A stretch of DNA of 64,000 nt from Viola odorata (GCA_963691705.1 OY829541.1:69349189-69413188), one strand, 5' to 3'; positions 23,523 to 35,742 are shown, counted from the stretch's first letter. Program-made: numbers and translations. Notes: generated by a model from the letters alone, not told the origin.

Positions 23523-24567
23523 CGCTTCTCTCTTCTTTTTTGTTTTAGTTGGGGAGGTTGAATTTTAGAACGATTTTACAATAATGGGTCTTGGGCGTTG
23601 CTCTTTCATGAAGGAAGGACTAATATTGAAGGGCAGTTTTGACTTCTTGCATAACTTACAACTATTGGGTTACAGCTCAAAAGTGGGCGTTGGGCTTGGT
23701 TTTGTATTATAGACTGTAGCTAAGCGGTATATTGTTCTCGGCTCGTTAAGGGGAGTTAGATTTGGACTACAAGATATGGGCTTTACATCGTTACATGCCA
23801 TGTCTCCAGCAATTAAACGGTGTCGTGGCGTGTGTTAGTTTGACAAAAGAAAAACAGACCAAATTGATTGTAAACAGAGATTCAGACAACGAAATTTAGA
23901 CAGTAAACCAAAACCTAAGGATTTAAAAAGAGAGGAAGATCATTTGTATTTATCTAATTACATGGTAGTGTTTAAGTAGGTTCAAAACTCAACCAAAACT
24001 AAATCTAACGGATATATAAATTAAAAGCGTTTTAATATTAGACCAAACACACAGAAAAAAAAATCAAAACTATTTGATTGTTAGATCAAAGTATCACTTT
24101 CATTAAAAGTAAAATAATTAATCAAAAATATAACAAAACTCATTCATACTTTTATAAATAGATTTAGTAATATATCACTAAATTAAAATATAGTATTATA
24201 GATGTTTGACCCATTGAAATTTCTTAAACATTATAAATAGTTGGGTTTTTTTTTTTTTTTTTATGTTTATGACAAAGGAGAAGCTAGAGCTACATACTAT
24301 GCAGTCACTCTCCGAGCGATCGAAGCACCTAAATTGTTTCCAAGGAGATTCAAATGAATACAAGCGAGAAAATCTGGTATCTAATTGAATGGTATTAATT
24401 CCTATATTTATGAATGTATTTTTTTTTATCGAAAGATAGAAATTCATTGATATTTGGGAGGTTGATTCACAAAGAGATCAACTAATTTCGCCGTTAGCTC
24501 CTCCAGTAGCGGTGAAGAGCCGGAATTTCTATTGGTATCGTCGATGAGCCATTCGATTTGGTCTGTT
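23523..24567. other. gene-free stretch
   Basis: Includes a poly-T run at about 24243-24262. AT-rich, with no recognisable gene. Confidence 0.45.
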
Positions 24568-25231
24568 TTAAGGTCTTTCGAATATGAATTTTACCTGTGG
24601 CCCTTTCTTCACCTCATCCTCGTATTTCTTGTGGCAATCTTTGTCATCGTGACCTATAACACCACAATAGAAGTAGAAAAAAGGTAAACGTTCATATTTG
24701 AATTCAATCATTGGCGGTTTACATGCTCTTGGTGCTATTGGCATTTGTTGATATAACGGTTTAGTGACATCTATCAACACTTTGACTTTTACTATGCTGC
24801 CTTGCCCGCCGCTGACATCGAATAGATCTACTTGTATTGTGGTTCCAAGTCTTGAGCACATTTTGAGACCCATTTCTTTTGATTTGCATTAGAGTGGGAA
24901 TCCCGAAAGTCAGACCTAAAATGAATCAGTGGTGAACATACTACCATCATAGCTTTTATGCAATTCCCATGGTTGAAGGACAAGTAGATTATTTTTATAG
25001 AGTCATGGCGAACCCTTCAAAATATTGCTCGAAGAAATGAAAACAATTGTTCTTAGAGCACTTGAATTGCAAATCCTTTGGGTTGTTTCCATACGCCCTC
25101 CATGACTTCTTGAAGTGTTTACTTTTTGAAGGTTTTATCCCCCCAAACTTTTCCGATGAGGGGTTTTTGGTATTTGGAGATGGTTGAATGTATGTCTTGT
25201 TCGTCGTAGTAAAAGATTTCTTCTTCCGCCA
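24568..25231 (-). pseudogene. LINE-type DUF4283 / CCHC zinc-knuckle relic
   Basis: Starting with MAEEEIFYYDEQ at 25231, pieces in shifting frames match the DUF4283 plus zf-CCHC_4 proteins of plant LINE retrotransposons. They are a TLQEVMEGVWKQPKGFAIQVL block, then KMCSRLGTTIQVDLFDVSGG, GSIVKVKVLIDVTKPLYQQ and FKYERLPFFYFYCGVIGHDD. The zinc knuckle is damaged: the first Cys of CxxC is replaced, leaving FYFYCGVIGHDDKDC. In-frame stops and shifts occur between about 24900 and 25120, so it cannot be functional. Confidence 0.8.
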
Positions 25232-25689
25232 TTAGAAAGGTTGGGAGAAGCTGATATGAAGGGGAAAGTGAGTGGGATGGTGGATTAGGAATGAAAGTGA
25301 ATTGATAAAAGATACGAACACACACTGAGTGAAGGAAGTAACTTGTCACACAAACACTTACAAAGAGGAGAATACTTCACTCTAGAAAGGGAAAGTCCAT
25401 TCTAAAGAGAGACGTTATAAATTTAGTTGATAACTTGATTTTTATGAGTAGTTAATGTCATTTGGAAGGTCGAGTCCTTAAATTACGAGGTTGGAAGATA
25501 GAGTAAGTCATAATAACTGTTGGTATCTTAAATTAGGTAGGTAAATAACTTGGACTAAAGGTTCTGCCTGTGCCACTTGCCCAATATTAATTTTAATTTC
25601 CCCTACTTCATGGGTTTTTTTTATAATCGTACTTTAGGATTTATTAAACAGTTTGTTCTTGGATTGACACCATATGCGAAGACTTTCCG

Positions 25690-26096
25690 TACTCTCCTTC
25701 TAATATGCTTTTGTCTGTTGAAGATCTCTCAAAATGGTCAGAACATTATGGTAAGAGACCCGCCCTCAAATGGTGTCCTCCACCAAAGAATTGGGTAAAA
25801 TGGAATGTCGATGGCTCTTCCTTAGGCAAGCCAGGGCCTGTGAGTATCAGAGGAGTTTTGAGAAACGAGTTGGGGGTTGTCAAGGGATTTTCTCGACATA
25901 TGTGGGGGAGATGGATTCAAATCTTGCGAAAGTTGTTGCTATTGTTGATATTAGGCGTACATTAGAGCTCACAACCGATTCTTCATTTCTCAAGAATGTT
26001 TCACTTATTGTGAAATTTGACTCCTCGAATCCTATTGGTTGGATCACCAATGGGAATACTCGCCCTTGGAAATTTGGGGGGCAGTACGACTTATAG
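25690..26096 (+). pseudogene. LINE-type RNase H (RVT_3) relic
   Basis: The translation contains LKWCPPPKNWVKWNVDGSSL, GKPGPVSIRGVLRNELGVVK and then, after a frameshift near 25890-25900, GEMDSNLAKVVAIVDIRRTLEL. This is the C-terminal RNase H-like domain (RVT_3 type) of plant LINE polyproteins, in which DGSS holds the first catalytic Asp and E(A/V)xA-type residues follow. Here the second half is degenerate. It lies on the opposite strand to the DUF4283 relic 460 bp away. Confidence 0.75.
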
Positions 26097-26546
26097 ACTT
26101 ATAGTGTACTTCTTGGGAAATTTTCAAATTGTTCAAACCATCAATAACCAAATTGACTTCGAAAAATATAAGAATCAACTTGACCTCCCATTGTTTGGAA
26201 AGCAATATTTGTATGGCATAAAAAATGCTGCGAAAAGCCTGCGCCACTCTCAAGTTGCACGAGAGAACCCGAACTACATTCTTATCATCTTATCATCTTA
26301 TGTCTACCTACAAATAATCTTGCGCCAACCTCTCGCCCCAACACCCAAGCCTCTCGCAAGCCCAATGAGATTCTCCGTAATTCTACGAGGAATGCATTAT
26401 ACGGATCCACACGAAACTTGAGCATTTCAGAACACTCCACCAACTGCTGCCTGTCCAAGAGAAAGCTTGAAGAAGCCATCCATATTTCAGCATTAAATGG
26501 AATTGAAAACTTTTCTACATGATTGTTTACTACTTTGTAAAAAAGT
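26097..26546. other. gene-free flank of the LINE relic
   Basis: Possible further decayed LINE sequence, with nothing specific recognisable. Confidence 0.35.
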
Positions 26547-26778
26547 TACTCCCTCCATCACACACTCTCTATCATATTTAGGGTCACATATAAGATATCA
26601 CATTTGTTTTTTCAAGAGAAAATTGCAATTAATAATACTTAATGTTTTGCATTTATTGGCTTATTTGAGATGCTAATTAATAGAAAGAGATATTTATTAT
26701 TTATTGTCGGTAATTTATGTCTTTTTTAATCTTTATAAAATATGTTAGGGAGTCATTTTTTATGTGACGGAAGGGATA
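26547..26778. mobile_element. Stowaway-like MITE, about 232 bp
   Basis: The left end is TACTCCCTCCATCAC and the right end, reverse complemented, is TATCCCTTCCGTCAC, agreeing at 12 of 15 positions. Both ends finish in the TA dinucleotide that Tc1/mariner (Stowaway) elements duplicate on insertion. There is no coding sequence. Confidence 0.75.
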
Positions 26779-27738
26779 ACTAATAACGAAATTGAATATC
26801 AAAATTGATTTTTACTTGGTTTATTATGTTACAATTTGATCTATTGAATTTGCAATTTTCTCTTATGGAAGCTTAAAACTGCAGGGATAGTTTATTTTCA
26901 TTTCATTAATTTGTTTGAATTTAGGTTTTCAGGTGGAAGAAGTTGCTGACCTTGCAAAGAGATGTATATAAATGGCAGTACGGCCAATAGTGTGGAGCTA
27001 CCTAAGCTGATGAAACCAATCCAAGAAAATTCCTGCACATAGAAAAACAGCCAAGAGTCAGTAGTTGCTGGGTAACTCACCACCAAGCTCTTTCTCTGAG
27101 AATGTAACCACTTCAGTTAGTACATCCCAAAGTTACATTGTGATATATTTGGAGATTGAGAGCTACAATTATAGCAATAAAACTGCTCCATCTGTGTCAT
27201 GATGCAATGGGTTCAAAAACGAGAAATACAACAATATGACAATAATGCAAATAGCTACCGAGGAGACACTAGGAAGCTTTAAATACAGCACAAAGACATG
27301 AATTCAGAGACTTACCATTTTATCACTTGATCAAGCTAGAGATGGCTATCGGATCCATTGCAATGATTTTTTTACCTGAAAACATTAAGCTCAGAAAGTT
27401 TCCACAACGCAACCTATAATTGACCTCTTGCATGGATATTGTTTGTACCTGTCCTGTCACCCAAGGAGGCTATGACCAGGAAGATAGAAACACTCAGTAC
27501 CAACAAAAACAACCAGCATGAAGACTGGAAACTAACCTTTAATTGCTTAATGGAGTACCAGAACATTTGATATGTCTGTTTACATGAGCTCTATTTGAGA
27601 AAGGAAAATGTATAAACACACAAAATTCAGTACATGTGGATTTGAACAGCAATGACATTAAACTTTCTGCTGCAGGCAGAGTTTGTGTCCGACTCCTGAT
27701 CAGAAACTCTTGGGAGCCATCCAATCATGAGCAGGAAA
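26779..27738. other. 3' flank of the YqgF-type gene
   Basis: Probably includes the 3' UTR of the minus-strand nuclease gene. Short open frames exist, but none looks like a conserved exon. Confidence 0.4.
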
Positions 27739-29563
27739 CTAGATATCCTGTGGTAGACCTTTACGAAGTTTTTCCTGTAGATCCAATTGCTTGGGTAGTA
27801 CAAGTTCAGTGCCCTCCCCTGATGCGGAAAAATATCTCTCTAGTAGCATCTGCAACAATGAACATAATCTCAGTATACCAACAAAAAAAATATTGGAAAA
27901 AGAAGAAAGATAAGGAAAGGAACATGTCCATTCCATACCACAGCAGCATAGGCATCACTTTTCTCTTGCCGGAGAGTCTTGCTGAGACCACTGAAAGGGA
28001 TAAGACGTAAATACCAAGTTAACTACTGATATAAAGTTTCCATCTGAAAAGCAGTATTCTCTTTGAATTGGACTTCAGTCAAACACCTTAACTGTCGATT
28101 ATGAAGTTACTCGTATGTAGTAACCATTATGTTACAGCAATACTAGACAATAGACAGTTAAACACACAGGTTCATGCAATTATGACCTTTACCCACATGA
28201 TTTTGGCAATAGTCAGCTTTACTAAGCCCTAGCATACACATCTGGACCAATCAGTGAGCTAACCAACTCAACAGAAACAGTGTGATTGAAGTTAAGGTGC
28301 AGAACAGAACTGCAAGGATGGTAGGATTTAATCAACAGATAGATGGAACTTGGTCCTTCAAAATCCCACTGACCAGTGCACAACTATATTCCAGTAAAAG
28401 CTTTTCTAAAACAATTTGCATGTATTGTACTGGAAACAGAGCAGAGGAAAGAAACAATTACATGTTAATCATTCGATCACAAGCTTCCACTGAAGTTCCA
28501 TGTTCATCCAGCAGGTACACTCGCAAGCCCCTGAATATTTTACCTGTATTAATATTCAATATCTAAAATAATTAAACCTGAATTCTCTTTAGATGAACAG
28601 AATCATACAATCAATAGATTACGAACATGTAAAGAGGCATGAGTAGAACTTTTTACAGGAAAAAAAAAATACCAAGAAAAGTCTAACCCTACGTGCTATG
28701 ATGCACTGGCTTGAAGGGAAAAATATCCGAATGGCTCCCCATAACACAAGTATTCAATTCAATATGGCAGGTGACACTGAGGTTCGCGTAGGAGATAAAA
28801 GAGGGATGTTTCATGGGTTATTCTTATGTTTGGGGATACTTCTCAACAAATACAAGACAAGGAAAGCACAGATAAGAAGCGTATATTTCACCTCTCAGCA
28901 GCTCGAACAGCAAGCCTTCCAACAACACTGCGAACTTTATTAGATTGCGGGGTTTCTTTTCCATCCGAAGATTTAGGAACACCAATTATTAATTCATCTG
29001 CTTCCTACATTCTCACAATCTTAATGTTAACAAAATTGAACTTAAAATGCTTCAAACATAAGCATTTGAGAGAAGGTACCTTATCCTCTGCAATTTCAAG
29101 AAGCTGAACTTCAAGCTTTTGTCCTTGCAACCTCAAGACCTAAAACATGCCAGCCAAAGCAAAAAAAATGAAAAACATTGATCTTCAGAACAAAATCTGA
29201 AGATAAATAAATTGCACTATAAGAATGACATAGAAGAAACGGTGCCAAAAAGAGAATAAACACTGGCGAGGCAAGTACCGTGAGAGGACGAACAACAAAG
29301 CCTTTGCTGATGGCAATGCCAGTGCGAGATAATCCCAAGTCCACCCCTAGACTAAATCCTCCTCTCCATTGTGGGTCTCTTTTCCGACAAACAGCATTTG
29401 GGGGGATTTCTTCTATTGATACTGCCCGTAGCCTTGGGCCATTATTACAGGTTCTAGTCAAGGACAGATTATTGGAAGTCACACTGTTGTCCTTTGGAAA
29501 GGCACTGATGCTTAGAGGGAAGACCTGCGCTAGTTGAAGGGAATGACTTCGTATTGAACACAT
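27739..29563 (-). CDS. YqgF/RuvX-type RNase H-fold nuclease
   Basis: Six exons give 229 aa: 29279-29563, 29080-29139, 28892-29004, 28462-28530, 27939-27990 and 27739-27849. All joins keep frame. The start is the first ATG after an in-frame stop. Residues 1 to about 70 are Ser/Thr-rich, basic and poor in acids, like a plastid or mitochondrial targeting peptide (inference). The YqgF domain follows. GVDLGLSRTGIAIS carries the first catalytic Asp. Next come KLEVQLLEIAEDKEADELII, GVPKSSDGKE, LLDEHGTSVEA (the DER-ST motif, here DEH) and QEKSDAYAAVMLLERYF with the last conserved Asp. Bacterial YqgF is a putative pre-16S rRNA nuclease or Holliday-junction resolvase, so a role in organelle rRNA maturation is plausible but unproven. 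Introns are 74 to about 610 bp. Confidence 0.9.
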
Positions 29564-31332
29564 ATTATGAGTGCTTACGTCAATGAGAGAATTATTCCAG
29601 CAGTTCTCTGGTAACAGAACACCATTTATTATCAACTTGGTCTATCATTGTTTCCTTTTCTTTTTCAGAATCTGAATACAGTATCAACAAAAGCATGAAA
29701 GGAACACCAAGAAATTAAAAGATTTGAACAAATAGTTCAAATTCGCGCATACAATCAACCAATAACATAAGTTGAGAACCACCATTAATCACTCAACAAG
29801 ACACAGCAACCCACTTGATAACAAAATTATCGTCAACAGCCTAATTTTGTATTTCATCTCATTGATCAATACTAGCTCTCGAATAATTGCAGGATATTAA
29901 AATAAGAAACAGTTCAAAAACGAATTAAGCAATGCAGAGAACAAGAATTTAGTATGTAAAAATTATAGACTACCACTGTGACCCAGCATTGGAGCTAGAC
30001 GAGAAAAAACTAGAAAAAACCCAAGGAATTTTCTGATTGTTTATGCATAATCATGGAAACTTATTCTCCGAAGCATCCAACAGCTAATTCATCAATTTGC
30101 AGGATTGGAGCAAAAAGGCTCTCGCCCATTAATGAGCCTAGCAACCCAGAAGGAGTTGGGTAAGTTTTAATACAACAAATAAAAATGTAGAGGGCCAAGA
30201 GAGATTTACCTGCTGAAAATGGTTTGCTATGGAGTTTTTAGTCGGACTCAATGGAGCTATAGAATGACATCCAAGCACAGTAGAATAGATTATTCGGAAA
30301 AAACTGATGTTTACCCAAAAAAAAGAAAAAACTGATGAGACTGATAAGTGATAACGCTGTCTAATGACTTTGCTGCCCATTGTACGTTTTTTTAAATGTT
30401 TAAATGAGTCCTTCAACTTAAGAAACTACATAAATAATCCTTTACTTTTAGACCTGTCCACGTATTACTACCCCGGAGGCAAAACTAGGGCTTGGATTTC
30501 TATTTTAAGTCCAACACACGGCCAACGATAGCCTGTTCCTCTAAAGGCTGGGCCATCTATAATATACTCCAAGCCTGAATTTTATTAAGATTCTTTTGGG
30601 AATAAATTAACTATTAAAAGTTTAATTAAAAAAATTTACAAATGTAGAGACTAAATTAATCATATAAGAGTTTGATTGAAAATTTTATACGGACATGGAG
30701 ATTGAATTAATCATTAAGGAGTTTTATTGATTTTTTTTATAAATATGGGGGACGAAATAAATCTTATAGGAGTTGGATTGTAAATCTTTTAGAACCAAGG
30801 AACTAAATTAATAAACAAATAAAATTTTAAAGAAAAAAAAAAGTGCTGACGTGCTTATTCTATTTCATATGTATAATATATTTTGATTATGTCAGACATA
30901 TTAAATTATTTTTGTTATAAATAAAGTAACATAATCATAGTTTTCTTATTTAAATCAAAAGAGAATTTAGTCTTTTGGCAATTTGAAGCAAGAAATTTGA
31001 TTCTCATAAAAATGATGAAAGAGTAATTAGACCTAACTTGCATATTAGAAACAAATCTAGAAAGTATAGCATATACGGGAACAAAATTGATCACAGCTCC
31101 TGCAGCTTAGGGAAACATATACGGTTGCACATGTTCTGCCTAAGATCATTCACATATATATAACACAAGTTGCACAAAGAAGTAGCACAAACTCAAAGAA
31201 ACAGCAAAGCTGACAAATATGCAGAAAAAAAACAAATCCAAATTCACAGAAGCTGTAATATTAAAAACAGATTAGGCTCCTAGGATCCTAATAACAAAGA
31301 TTACCATTTGTCTATTTGGCTCAAGAACTTAT
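29564..31332. other. 5' flank of the YqgF-type gene and gene-free DNA
   Basis: The part up to about 30370 may hold leader exons of the nuclease gene. TGGGCC/AGGGCT-like promoter motifs lie at about 30489-30553. No conserved coding sequence was found. Confidence 0.4.
30600..30830. repeat. degenerate tandem repeat, about 75-bp unit
   Basis: Three to four diverged copies of a unit resembling GAGACTAAATTAATCAT, then AAGAGTTTGATTGAAAATTTTA, at about 30645, 30710, 30760 and 30800. Related degenerate units are common in plant intergenic DNA. Confidence 0.5.
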
Positions 31333-31416
31333 TTGGGTAGACGACTTTCCTATTTAAGATTAATCAGACGAGAACAGTCATATCATATCAGCCGGGACAG
31401 TTGGCATCAAGCTGGT

Positions 31417-31740
31417 GTAGATGATAGAGTTCATCGGTTGCCGGAACAGCCGGATGATGGCGGCGGGGAGGAGATGTCGCAGTATTCCGGCTATGTAACA
31501 GTGGATCCGAAGCACGGAAGGGCGCTTTTCTACTACTTCGCGGAATCACCTCAAGATGCCTCCTCCAAGCCGTTGCTGCCATTAAGATCAGGAAAGGGCA
31601 GAGGAGGTGGGGCTAAGTGTTCTGTTGCTGGTGAGATTTTCAATATTGCTGCTATAACGAATGCCCTTGGTTTGGTTGGAGTTGCTGTTGGGTTTGTTCT
31701 CCTCCGAGTTGAAGCTTTTGTTGAGGAATCTGAAAGCTAA
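31417..31740 (+). CDS. chimeric ORF: carboxypeptidase fragment fused to PetM-like C-terminus
   Basis: One open frame joins two unrelated families. Residues 1-55 read [20 protein letters not shown] then [20 protein letters not shown] and [14 protein letters not shown]. This is an S10 serine carboxypeptidase-like fragment related to 23319-23492, with no catalytic residues. At about 31582-31590 it passes into [20 protein letters not shown] and then [20 protein letters not shown], ending [11 protein letters not shown] and TAA. That second part is the conserved mature region, with its single membrane span, of nuclear-encoded PetM, the 7-kDa subunit of the plastid cytochrome b6f complex. There is no chloroplast transit peptide. 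The frame is open further 5' to a TTG at 31333, but the first in-frame ATG is 31474, giving 88 aa. It may be a pseudogene or a young chimeric gene. Confidence 0.65.
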   Translation, partial: VDDRVHRLPEQPDDGGGEEMSQYSGYVTVDPKHGRALFYYFAESPQDASSKPLLPLRSGKGRGGGAKCSVAGEIFNIAAITNALGLVGVAVGFVLLRVEAFVEESES

Positions 31741-32138
31741 ATCCCTGCTGGGTTAACTGCTGTTTAGTATCATTTTTCTTCTGTAATATGCGAAATATAG
31801 AAGTTAAATTCGTTCGGAACTACGTCATTTATGATTATGATATCCCACTACAGTTATTCAATCCAGTAGAATATGCGTTCCGACGGGCCATATAATGTAT
31901 CAAATTGCATAGCTTCTAATGTGTGATTCATAACTAGAAAATGGTGCCAAAATGCTGTCTATCCATATTCAACATGCCAAATCTCTACAAATCCTTTGAA
32001 CATTAAAGTAAGTTCAGTCAAAATTAAATTTCTATAAATCGACCAAAAAAGTGACTCTGAAATCTGAAGTCAAACAGCTGCTCGAACTTCGTACTCTAAA
32101 AACCTAGTTTCTGCTGAGTAGGTGAACTGTTCTGCAAT
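31741..32138. other. spacer between the chimeric ORF and the TMEM147 gene
   Basis: Contains 3'-UTR-like sequence for both flanking units. No gene was seen. Confidence 0.45.
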
Positions 32139-35100
32139 TCAAGATGAGGGTCTCTGGCATGCAGAAAATAGTTGCCAACTTAAAAAGGCCATCATTAAGG
32201 AGGTGAAAAGCTCAAAGCCCACCACTTTCGGGAAATGCCACCCGAGCCCTCTTCTCAAATAGCTGCAGAGTACATAATTCGTTAAAATTGGATGACATGA
32301 CTAAGCTGAGTGCAATGTGTTACCAAAGCCATTTAAAGATGGAATGATAACTACACAAGATGCACCATGTTTTGCTTTTACAAGGAAGATCTATGATATT
32401 TCTTTAAACAAATCCCAATTAGCAAGAGTAGGAGTAGGAGGGTAACAATCAGTGTGACAAGAGGGTAGAATCATGTGACAGCTTAGCCAGCTTATTCTTT
32501 CATTTTTATGAGAACAATCTTATTTTCAGTTATCTGTCCATTTTGACTTTGTTAATGTCATGTGTTTTGATCCAATCAAATGTTCTTTCTAACAATTAAG
32601 CACTAGCTTTGACGGTAATATTACGTAGGTGAAATTAGTAAATGTACAAAGGCAACATTCTAACAGTTTTGAAGGAAAAGGTAAAACTCTAATTTGTAAA
32701 GGTTCCAAGTGTATGATGCATAGACCTAATTGTGTAATTTCAAACTCATGCAGTAAGGTGGAGGGATGAGGAACAGACCTTGTGATGGATGGCATGGTTG
32801 CCAAAATCCCTGCAGATGCATATATTATAGGAATCAAGGTCCTGGGTTTATTTTTGCGAAGCCACATCAGAGATCCCAGTGCAGCAAGGGATATACACAG
32901 CACCTGAAATCAGAAGGAATGCCAAACAACATTAACACGCAGACATAAACCAAATTGAAACCTCAGCACACAATCAACAAATTGACCCATCTAATTTTTT
33001 CTAAAATACTAATTAGATGTCAGTTTCTCCTAAGAAAACCACTATTATTCATCAGTCTGATTCTAAGCAGAAAATGCTGCCCCAAGAAGTAGCAACAGAA
33101 TATAAATCAAGTCCGTCAAAAAACCAGAAAACATACCAAGTTTGCATTTGCTTCGAGGCCTTGCAGAACATAATCCCATGTGAATTCTAGTCCTCTAGCT
33201 CCCACCCAAAGTGGTGCCAGTCTATGTAACACTGAATCAGCAAAAGCCCACCCTACCAACATACAAAGATATTTTTGAATTAGAAAGTATGCAATTAATG
33301 CCAAATGGAAAGAGAAACCTGAGAGAGATTTCAAAGTTCATTCATTCTATACTGATGGCTATACACAAAGGTTACAGGATTAAATAGTACATTTCTATAC
33401 CGGGATGAAAAGTATGTGAATAACATATCCCTTGGCACTTATAATATTGTGAATCAATTACGAACTTTAACAAAGTTTATTTGCATTTAATTCCAAATAT
33501 CTGACCCTGAAAAAAAATGGAAAAAGGTGGGAAACATCCATGAAGAAGTGTGGACAAAGAGTGGACAAAGAAATTGATAGTTGAACTTATTCAACCCAGG
33601 CACAACTCAAGAATATATTTCAGCAGTCAAACGAAGCGATAAATCAGTCGCATTTTGCTTGAGAAACTGAATTCAAATGAAGCAGTTGAAATCCAAATGA
33701 AGGACAGACAAATTAGCCTCACCAAGTCCAACAGCTTGAAACTTGTGATTTTGAGAGATGTTCCTGTGAGTTAGCTGAGTCAATGCAAAGTAAAGCCCAG
33801 CAACATCTATGAACCCAATAAGAGCTTTCAACAATTCCTGAAAGTATCAATTAATAATATGTGATTAATGAGACAGGTATGATAATTTGAAGCAGAGAGA
33901 TCGATCAACACATCAGTGACATTAAGCAAAAGCAAATGCTACTTTCCAACAAAAAGCTCAAAAAATATATTTGCAAAGCCATAAAAATGGTCATATGATG
34001 CCCACTTTAATTTGCTTCAGACTTCTCATTCAGCATCCTATTCCTTTGTTTTCCAGATTCTACTCTGTTTGTCTTTACCGTATGTTTCCAAGCAGCAACA
34101 TGTTTCTGTTTTAGACAATAAGAATAACAATAAATTTTGAATCCTAATTGTCAGAGGACATGTTGAAGGTGCTGCAGACCTGACAGATGTGGGATAATAA
34201 ATTTTAAAGAATGAGCCTTGCCATTGACCTACCACCTAACTTACATCAGGAATCATTCTGATATCCTTTTACGAGCTTGCTTGCTAGCTCCTATTTCCTA
34301 GAAGATCTGAGGTCAGCTAATCACAAATGTTGATTACTCATAGATCTCCCACCATAAGGCAGTAGCTTAGGGCAATGACAGATGTAAAGTTTGGCAAGAT
34401 TGGATCTTAGATGCATTTGTTCGTATCCACAAAATCGAAAAAGAGGTCCACAAGGCTCAATGGCTTCACATGTGTAGGAAAGGCTTGAAGATCTCTAGTG
34501 CATGGAAGTAATCTTCTAATTTCATTATTGCAGGGAAGCAAGCAGGTTGGTACTAAAACAGAAAGTTGGATTTCATGGTATTTGGAGATTCACATAAACC
34601 TTTACGGAGATGGGCCAAGCTAGTGTAAATTATACTAAGGAGAAGATTGAGTGACAAACTTCCGTAATATGTGGAATCTAAAAGGCTGTACAACTTGCTT
34701 TGAGAGATTATTCAGTTGAATTAGTTCATCAGTTCCTTCTCAATGAGAAAGGCTCATCTTGAACCTAGTCTTTCACACAACAGGACTGGACCTAAGGAAG
34801 TTGTTATTCAACACACAACAAACTGAACCAAAATATGAATTCGAAATTACACAGTTGAAATGAATTTATCATGCACATCTATTAACTTCATTGATATGTC
34901 TAATGCACTTCTATCAACTAGTCTAATGCACCATCAAAAAGTCTAATGCACATCATCAACAAACCTAATGCAATGATAAGCACGGAAAGTCTTCAAGCTG
35001 ACTTTGACTTATTCTAAGAGTTCAACCAATCCTATCATCCTAATTTCTCTGAAATCCAATCTCATGTACCAATTCAATAAGAGGCATCGAAAACTCCAAA

Positions 35101-35510
35101 ACCGGAAACAAGGAGTACCTGGTACGGATCGAAACCATCATTCTCTGAAACGTTAAGGAAAGTGGCCAAGCAAACAAGCTGCGAATGTATCATAACAAAC
35201 ACTCCATTCAGTAACATCCAAATAACGACGACGACGACGACGACTACTACAATGAAAGTTCGTAGGAGGTCCACTAACCTTAACCAATGCAGTTCCGAGG
35301 TAAACAACCGCCGATTTAACAGAAGTATTCAGCGTATCGTACTCCGACCTGAAAACACGCGAAAGGCATAATTCCTTCCGATCTATGTATATACTTAATC
35401 AAAAGAAATCAAATAAAAGCGCAGAGAGTGTACAATGGTGTAGCGGAGTAGTAAACGGCGTGAGGGCCGAATGTGAGGATTGCACAGTTGAAGAAGTGGA
35501 ACAACGTCAT
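32139..35510 (-). CDS. TMEM147-like ER membrane protein
   Basis: A complete gene of seven exons, 228 aa: 35434-35510, 35279-35348, 35119-35178, 33723-33837, 33137-33252, 32779-32903 and 32139-32262. All phases close and it ends in TGA. It begins MTLFHFFNCAILTFGPHAVYY, the hallmark N-terminus of transmembrane protein 147. It continues with LSEYDTLN, LVCLATFLNVSEND and the strongly conserved APLWVGARGLEFTWDYV (about residues 123-139). Near the C-terminus are SYLRRGLGWHFPKVV and SLMMAFLSWQLFSACQ. The length matches the animal protein (about 224 aa), and about seven hydrophobic segments are visible. In animals TMEM147 is part of an ER complex (with Nicalin and NOMO) at the translocon that helps multipass proteins fold. 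A similar role in plants is inference. Intron 3 is 1281 bp. Confidence 0.94.
34895..34975. repeat. TCTAATGCAC motif repeat in TMEM147 intron 3
   Basis: TCTAATGCAC or CCTAATGCA recurs four times (about 34899, 34921, 34941 and 34966), spaced about 20-25 bp, with CATCA/TATCA between. A small imperfect minisatellite. Confidence 0.6.
35226..35246. repeat. (ACG)n microsatellite in TMEM147 intron 2
   Basis: About six to seven ACG trinucleotides followed by ACTACTACA, within the intron between exons 2 and 3. Confidence 0.8.
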
Positions 35511-35649
35511 CTCTCCGTTAACTCTCTTCTTTTCTTCTGTAGCAGAAGAAGACTGTTGTTCCTCTGAGATTGGATCCTAGAAAGCGAGCTAGTGGGAGAG
35601 AGAAGGGAGGAGAAGTAGAAATTTACGAAAACAGTAAATTGGGTTAAGT

Positions 35650-35742
35650 TGGGCTGAGGTAACGTTGGGCTTAACATTTGGGCCTCAGTAGATGGGCCAT
35701 GTGGTGGAGTTATGTCTTAGGTTGCGCACATTTTGAGGCCCA
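35650..35742. promoter_or_regulatory. cluster of five site II (TGGGCY) elements upstream of TMEM147
   Basis: TGGGCT at 35650-35655 and 35666-35671, TGGGCC at 35679-35684 and 35693-35698, and GGCCCA at 35737-35742. The cluster is about 140-230 bp upstream of the minus-strand ATG at 35510. Site II clusters bind TCP factors and are typical of plant housekeeping genes expressed in dividing cells, consistent with an ER-assembly protein. Confidence 0.6.

Noticed and set aside
26898..27086. 62-aa hydrophobic minus-strand ORF downstream of the YqgF-type gene
   Set aside because: No recognisable family and no splice link to the gene. Probably chance in 3' flanking DNA.
30138..30416. 92-aa minus-strand ORF upstream of the YqgF-type gene
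   Set aside because: No conserved motif and low complexity. It more likely overlaps leader or intergenic sequence.
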